A stretch of DNA of 23,741 nt from Oehlia diaphana (Eukaryota; Glomeromycota; Glomeromycetes; Glomerales; Glomeraceae), in NCBI GenBank assembly GCA_003833135.1, contig QZLH01001088.1, forward strand, positions 20,384 to 44,124, in the 5' to 3' direction. The notes beneath the pieces were generated by a model, which worked only from the letters and a program-made list of their open reading frames with translations, ran no database searches and was not told where the DNA came from. This document shows, in pieces, positions 19,129-23,741 of this stretch (its first letter is position 1; every line of letters begins with the position of its first letter). The position numbers and the translations under genes are program-made.

Positions 19129-20469
19129 GTTGTTGTTGGTGAGCGAAAGGAAGTGAGTTGAATATAAAATTAGTTTTATTCTTTGACAAATTCTTTTTTT
19201 TTTTTTGAAAGTTAAAAAGATTTAAAAAATCCTAGATGCTTTATTCTCACTATATTTATAACCACCATGCTATGAACAAAGCTAATATGGAATTATTGTG
19301 TAATATTTGTAAAATTAAAGACGCACAAATGGTTGCGTATGATAGAATTTAATTTAGAAGGTCTTTTCTAAATTTACTCTTGTGTGAGAATTTTATTGTA
19401 AGGGGAAAATAAAAAATAAATTATCACAGACTTTGTTCATTTAAAGTCTAGTTAGTTATGTTACATATCTTAGAACGTCATGACGAAATAATATAAGACT
19501 GGTAAAAGAATTATTTCAATTAAATTTTTAATGAACTTCATAATATTCGAAATTTCGAATCATCGGTTTTTTTTTTTTATATAATTTTTCGGAATGTTGG
19601 AACAATCAATACTATATAATTGTTTATTTTTTCCGATGCACACGGTTCTTTGATCAATTAATATGGCATATGATTTCAATTTAAGCTATAACAAATTTAA
19701 TTAAATAATATTAAAAAATCCTATCTCTTATACAAATATAGTAAATCTTAGCTAGGAGGTATCTAGATTATTTGACTTTCTATTCGTTTAATGTTTGCAT
19801 TACATTTTCTTTGTTCAAAACGCAGTATACGGTAAAGATCCTTGATGGTTTAATGGACAATAGAAAACGCCACAACGTTAGTTCAAAGAATAGCGAATTT
19901 TGTTAGATAGAAAGGATATTATTACTACGTATTTCTTTCTTTCTATATATATATTATATTAATTTTTTTTTTTTGATAAACTTTTAATAAATAAAGAAAT
20001 ATTGTGTTACAAAAATAAAAAGTTCCCCTGATGTAATATAAAAAACACTAACATTCGGTTTAATTATAATATTTCAATTATATATATACTTCTTCGAATC
20101 ATATTCGGCAGTTGCGAATTTTCTCTAAATCTGGATTACCGTATCGATCATATCGATGTCGAATTATCAAAATAATCCTTTTTTTTCAAAAATGGAATCT
20201 CTGTGTTTTATTTTCTGCAATACAATTCGTTAAATGAAACACAATCAATATCATTAGAAGCGAAACCTTATATCGTGTACAAAATCGAATAATGTGCCAT
20301 TATGTTAACCATTATACTAAAAAATATCAGATGATTATGTCATGCAAGCATGACTGAATGACTGATATACTACGTGCATGCATTCCTTTGATTAATAAAT
20401 AAACGGGGGCTTATTAGAAGTCTGTAATTAGAAATTCCTTCAATATAAATCCAATATATAATTTTCGGA
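19129..20469. other. Intergenic DNA between copies D and E, left part
   Basis: No gene was seen. A short minus-strand open stretch near 20110-20160 has protein-like composition (RHRYDRYGNPDLEKIRNCRI before a stop) and may be an exon relic, but it is too short to support. Confidence 0.4.
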
Positions 20470-20855
20470 CTAAAAAAGATGAACCAATTATTATCGTTTA
20501 GAAAAACACACATTTATCCGAAATTAGTCAAATAAAATGTTCTTGATCGTCAAATATTGTACAACGATAAGGTGTAATTTGGTTGGTTCGGATAAGAAAT
20601 ATGAAATTTTCCTGCCGGAAATTTAATAGGAAATCCCTTTACTTATATATTACAATATTTATATAGTCAAAAATTTTTTTTTAAAAAAAAAAAAATGAGC
20701 CAATTATTGGATAATCTTAACCTTCAAATTAAGATCATCCGAGGGATAACTATATTTATTTGCATAACTATAAAGTGAAATTTGGTTGGTTTCGGAGAAG
20801 AAATATATTGTTTTTCCGTCGGAATTTAACCGGAAAATCCTTACGCAAATTAAAC
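20470..20855. repeat. Diverged tandem duplication of about 200-215 bp
   Basis: Two similar blocks in direct order. Copy 1 has GATGAACCAATTATTATC at about 20478 and TTTGGTTGGTTCGGATAAG at about 20578. Copy 2 has AATGAGCCAATTATTGG at about 20693 and TTTGGTTGGTTTCGGAGAAG at about 20780. Each is followed by a (C)CG(T/C)CGGAA(T)TTAA...GGAAA block. The spacing between matching words is 202-215 bases. The plus-strand ORF from 20760 is copy 2 translated and is not a gene. Confidence 0.6.
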
Positions 20856-21002
20856 ATTTCACTTAAGTTGTTTTTTTTTCTTATAATGCGAGTTCTTATG
20901 TTACAAAATAAGATAATGACTCTAATTAGTGTTGCATTAAATATTTTTTTTTTTAGAAAAAAGTCATTGTCGTATTAAATAATGACTTATTTTAACGAAT
21001 GA

Positions 21003-21112
21003 ATTATTATAATTAGGGGTTGAATAATGCCAATATTGGAACAATATATATTGTAAAATTATTATAATTAGGGGTTGAATAATACCAATATTGGAACACT
21101 ATATATTGTAAA
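21003..21112. repeat. 55-bp tandem duplication, two copies
   Basis: Copies at 21003-21057 and 21058-21112 read ATTATTATAATTAGGGGTTG and onward through CCAATATTGGAACA(A/C)TATAT. They differ at only a couple of bases, so the duplication is recent. Each contains the palindrome CCAATATTGG. Confidence 0.9.
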
Positions 21113-21538
21113 AATATTTTTGATACGTATATAAATAGTATAAATAGAACATAAAGTATTGTAAATACTGTATATATAAAAAAAAAAAAAAAAAAAAATG
21201 TTCCAATAAAAGAATGACCAAAAATTTCTAATAGAAATAAGAATGACTAATCTGATTTTAAAAAAGAGTATCTGAGTATTGTTACTGCGTCACTTAATCT
21301 CCGAATATGTTTCAGCATTTGACTTTAAGCCAGTAATTATGCCGATCGATCCCAACCAATAAAAACGGGTTCTTTATCTCGTGACTTAAAGCGAAAATTT
21401 TATTTGTTCTTAATAAATATCATAAAAGTCTATCTATATAATACAAAATGCATCTAATGAAATGAAAAAATATCTATGAAAACTTAATATAAAAATGTAA
21501 AACGTAGTAAATAACGTAAGTGACATTAGAATATATGC
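21113..21538. other. Intergenic DNA, nothing recognised
   Basis: It holds an A-run at about 21179-21198 and a TACTGTA near 21168. No gene was seen. Confidence 0.45.
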
Positions 21539-21632
21539 ATGATAAACAAATAGCACGATAAATTAATAGCACGATAAATAAATAGCACGATAAATAAATA
21601 GCACGATAAATAAATAGGGCACGACAAACAAA
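21539..21632. repeat. 16-bp minisatellite TAGCACGATAAATAAA
   Basis: Four near-identical 16-bp copies, flanked by decayed copies (GATAAACAAA on the left, TAGGGCACGACAAACAAA on the right). It lies about 65 bases beyond the stop codon of Myb-like copy E, so it may fall in its 3' untranslated region. Confidence 0.9.
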
Positions 21633-21696
21633 TATGTAAAGAAAAAATACATCATATAATAAAAAGTAAACTATTTACAAAAAAATTTATCTTGAC

Positions 21697-22497
21697 TCAC
21701 AAGTTGTCGAAATTTAAAAGGGATGCAATAGTGATTTTTGAAGGACGTCTTGGTAAAAAATCTTCGGAACTAACAAAATGGAAAATGAATTTACGTTCAT
21801 CTCCTTCAGTATACATTTCTTTTCCTTTTTCTTGTTCATGATTTTCGTACTTTATCTCTTTTTGTCCTTTATTTTTAAATTTTTTTTCTCTCTTTAATTT
21901 TGCATTCCAATAATTTTTGACCTTGTTTTCGGAATGTCGCTTGCCAAATCGAATTTTTAAATCGTTGACCACATATTTCCAGTGGATAACTCCACTTGAA
22001 GTTCGATATTTTCGAATCCATTCAGCAATAAATTTTTTTTCTTCGTACTCTAGAGTATCAAGACATACTTATCAAATTGAAAAATGTATGAAAATTAAAT
22101 TTTGAAAAATATCAAAAGAAAAAAAAGGTAAATTGTATATATATAAAGTTTTTCTTACAATTAGGATCAAGATAATTCTTCCAGCTAAATTTAATTTAAT
22201 TAATTTAATAAATAAAGAATATATATATATATTTTTTCCTCGAAAATCAAGAAACAATAAAATCAAATTTAAAAAACTCGAAACCTACTGAGAAGCAATT
22301 TGTTTTGGTGTATAATTAGGGACTAATTTACTAATTTTTACGAAGCGATTATGACGAACTTTCCACTTTTTCATACCGTGTATAATAAGTTTATTGCTCT
22401 TTAAGAAAAAAAAATTTAATTTAATAGAATCTTTACATAAGAAGGTAAAACATAATTTCATAATTTATTTACATACATTTTCATCAAATAACGGCAT
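21697..22497 (-). CDS. Myb-like two-repeat DNA-binding protein, copy E
   Basis: Probable nuclear DNA-binding protein of 175 residues. Exons, minus strand: 22497-22477, 22398-22289, 22184-22159, 22067-21697; introns 78-104 nt with phases 0, 2, 1. Exon 1 is only seven codons (MPLFDEN). Repeat 1 has RHNRFVKIS and NYTPKQIAS, then HWKNYLDPN (44-52). Repeat 2 follows LCLDTLEYEEKKFIAEW, with Trp82 in GVIHWKYV and the canonical ending KRHSENKVKNYWNAKLKRE (Trp106). A long Lys/Glu-rich stretch and an ordinary C-terminus (FLPRRPSKITIASLLNFDNL) follow. The ORF usually seen here (21697-21972) starts inside the last exon. Choosing the second possible AG at exon 2 would bring an immediate stop, which fixes the acceptor. 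Confidence 0.8.
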
Positions 22498-22741
22498 TTT
22501 TTTTTTTTTGAGAATCTAAGTATGATATGAATCGAAAAATTTTAGAAAGATTAATTTCAAGGTGACAAGGTTTTGTGAATTTATAAAAAAAAGAAAACTA
22601 TTGGTAATACTGAAAGGATTGTATCCATAAATGAATAAATGATACAAGTTTCACGAATTTTTGAATTGTTCCCTTTTGAGTAAATTAATTGTTTAATCTT
22701 GACAAATTAGTAACCAAATGTAATGTAAATCAAACATATTT

Positions 22742-23071
22742 TTTTCTATTTATAACACAGGATCCCGAGCAATACATAAAGAGGTAACAAGTGATCGGCG
22801 AAATTTGCTATTAACTCCGTGCATCTTTAATTCTGGTCGGAGAAGCATAATTCCAGTAGATGATTTTAATGCGTCACAAAACTCTGACTGGCATTATGTA
22901 AAAAAAAAAGAGATCTGCAAATTATTTCGGTCCATTCTACACAAACTCAATTGTTACCTTTTTCAGCATTACTCGGGGGTCCTTATGACGATTAACAACG
23001 AACAAATACAACCAGTAATAATTTATACCAAGTCTTTTTGTGAATATTTTTATTTTATTTATTTTTTTTAA
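22742..23071 (+). pseudogene. Unrecognised coding-like fragment with a possible intron
   Basis: An open frame with protein-like composition runs from about 22742 (SIYNTGSRAIHKEVTSDRRN) through LLLTPCIFNSGRRSIIPVDD to NASQNSDWHY. A plausible intron follows at 22898-22966 (GTAAAAAAA...TTTTTCAG, 69 nt), which is a multiple of three and also open. Beyond it the frame continues HYSGVLMTINNEQIQPV before turning into A/T-rich Phe/Tyr sequence. An acceptor-like ATAACACAG lies at the left. No ATG or upstream exon fits well, and I do not recognise a family. It is probably an exon or relic of a gene or transposon. It is divergent from copy E and about 245 bases from its start. Confidence 0.3.
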
Positions 23072-23295
23072 AAAAAATTACAAATTTCAAATTAGTCATA
23101 AGGGATTAAGATATATTGTCGATACAATATACTGAAATTATTTTTAATTTATAAATCTATTTTTTTTTCCTGAAACCTAAAGACAAGGTGTTTGTTTAAT
23201 ATCTCGTACACATGTTAAAAATTATGAAACTAATATTATTAATTGTGATACCTTGAGATGCACGTCAAACTATATATAGCGCCAAATCAAGCAAA
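23072..23295. other. AT-rich intergenic DNA
   Basis: No gene was seen. The left neighbour of the hairpin at 23296 is GC-richer. Confidence 0.4.
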
Positions 23296-23371
23296 TTATT
23301 AGGTAGAGGGGTTGAAATATCACCGAACTGCGAAGCAGTTCGGATGATATTTTAACCCCTCTACCTAATAA
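23296..23371. mobile_element. 76-bp near-perfect foldback with GAA loop
   Basis: The left arm 23296-23331 begins TTATTAGGTAGAGGGGTTG. The right arm 23335-23371, read inverted, repeats it with one substitution and one extra base. The arms meet at CCGAACTGC-GAA-GCAGTTCGG, a fully paired 9-bp tip closing on a three-base loop. As DNA it could extrude a cruciform; as RNA it would be a single long hairpin. It may be a tiny foldback transposon or the joined ends of a larger element. No target-site duplication is evident. Confidence 0.75.
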
Positions 23372-23398
23372 CTGTGTTATTATGCAGACGTCCAAGAT

Positions 23399-23453
23399 CA
23401 TGTTCCATATGAAAAGCATAGTAAANCATGTTCCATATGGAAAGCATAGTAAA
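23399..23453. repeat. 27-bp tandem duplication with an ambiguous base
   Basis: CATGTTCCATATG(A/G)AAAGCATAGTAAA occurs twice in direct order, joined at the undetermined base at 23426. The position of the N at the copy junction suggests that the copy number was hard to resolve in the assembly. Confidence 0.8.
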
Positions 23454-23591
23454 TGTGTGACAATAATCTATATGACGTAATGCGTCAAAAATATCAAAGA
23501 TATTTACGCAATAATAATTTATCTAAAAAACATCAGTTTGTTAAAAACAACATGATCCTATTTGGCTGCATAATAAATAATTAACTATTAT

Positions 23592-23694
23592 TTATTCGGC
23601 ACTTCGGAGCCCGAGATCAACTGATCAATTTGATTCCCAATATAACAAGCTACCCTTAGGTAGCGTTAGTTATTCGGCTCGAAGTGCCGAATAA
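23592..23694. mobile_element. 103-bp MITE with 19-20-bp terminal inverted repeats
   Basis: The left end TTATTCGGCACTTCGGAGCC and the right end GGCTCGAAGTGCCGAATAA are inverted copies of each other except for one extra G on the left. The interior has a second hairpin, GCTACC-CTTA-GGTAGC, at 23649-23664. There is no coding capacity, which is the structure of a miniature inverted-repeat element. Target-site duplication is not clear. It lies in the same cluster as the hairpin at 23296 and shares TTCGG words with it. Confidence 0.7.
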
Positions 23695-23741
23695 GTGATT
23701 TATCCGGTATCCCGTGATTTGAATATTGCCTGATACACGGT

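Noticed and set aside
20760..20978. Plus-strand 72-codon ORF
   Set aside because: Its first half is one copy of a tandem duplicated non-coding block and its second half is a poly-Phe translation of T-runs.
21539..21632. Regularly spaced repeats as a CRISPR-like array
   Set aside because: Units are directly adjacent 16-bp copies without spacers; it is a minisatellite in a eukaryotic genome.
15869..21696. The C-D and D-E intergenic gaps are both 2568 bases
   Set aside because: The two intervals share no visible sequence, so the equal length appears to be coincidence.

Overview
The window looks like nuclear DNA of an arbuscular mycorrhizal fungus of the Rhizophagus/Glomus type. It is very AT-rich (roughly a quarter G+C by eye). 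Genes are split by short GT-AG introns of about 65-165 bases, long A/T homopolymers and minisatellites are common, and there is a tyrosine-kinase-like (TKL) kinase of the style massively expanded in Glomeromycotina. No operons, tRNA, rRNA or CRISPR arrays were seen. The species assignment is inference; no search was run.

Layout. 1-6700 is mostly gene-poor: a GC-richer segment at 1-345, decayed small elements (1691-1826, 2939-3222), a hidden coding-like exon (2733-2957), a minus-strand LTR with its polypurine tract (4284-4660), several minisatellites, and long poly(A)/poly(T) runs. 6747-7716 holds the catalytic C-lobe of a TKL kinase whose N-lobe exon is missing. 7717-10316 is intergenic, with a broken pogo/Tigger-type transposon at 9474-9930.

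The main result is at 10317-22497. Five genes on the minus strand (10317-11387, 13477-14265, 15176-15868, 18437-19128, 21697-22497) are diverged paralogues encoding small two-repeat Myb-like (R2R3-type) DNA-binding proteins of 134-245 residues. I reconstructed their exons by hand. All five share the same intron positions and phases (0, 2, 1) and an invariant 26-nt third exon that encodes the W-[KRW]-N-x-L-x-P end of the first Myb repeat. An ORF list shows only pieces of last exons or wrong frames, so the family is easy to miss. One copy (10317-11387) has gained a fifth exon with an internal 93-bp duplication and has a degenerate second repeat.

Between these genes lie two small hypothetical ORFs (12016-12240 minus; 14293-14532 plus, faintly RGS-like), GAGCC-rich repeats with CpG-to-TpG decay (17461-17780) and several tandem duplications. 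The right end (23296-23741) is a cluster of foldback/MITE-like elements: a near-perfect 76-bp hairpin and a 103-bp element with 19-20-bp terminal inverted repeats.

Functionally, the Myb cluster is probably a lineage-specific family of nuclear regulators grown by local duplication. Nothing in the sequence links it to the kinase.
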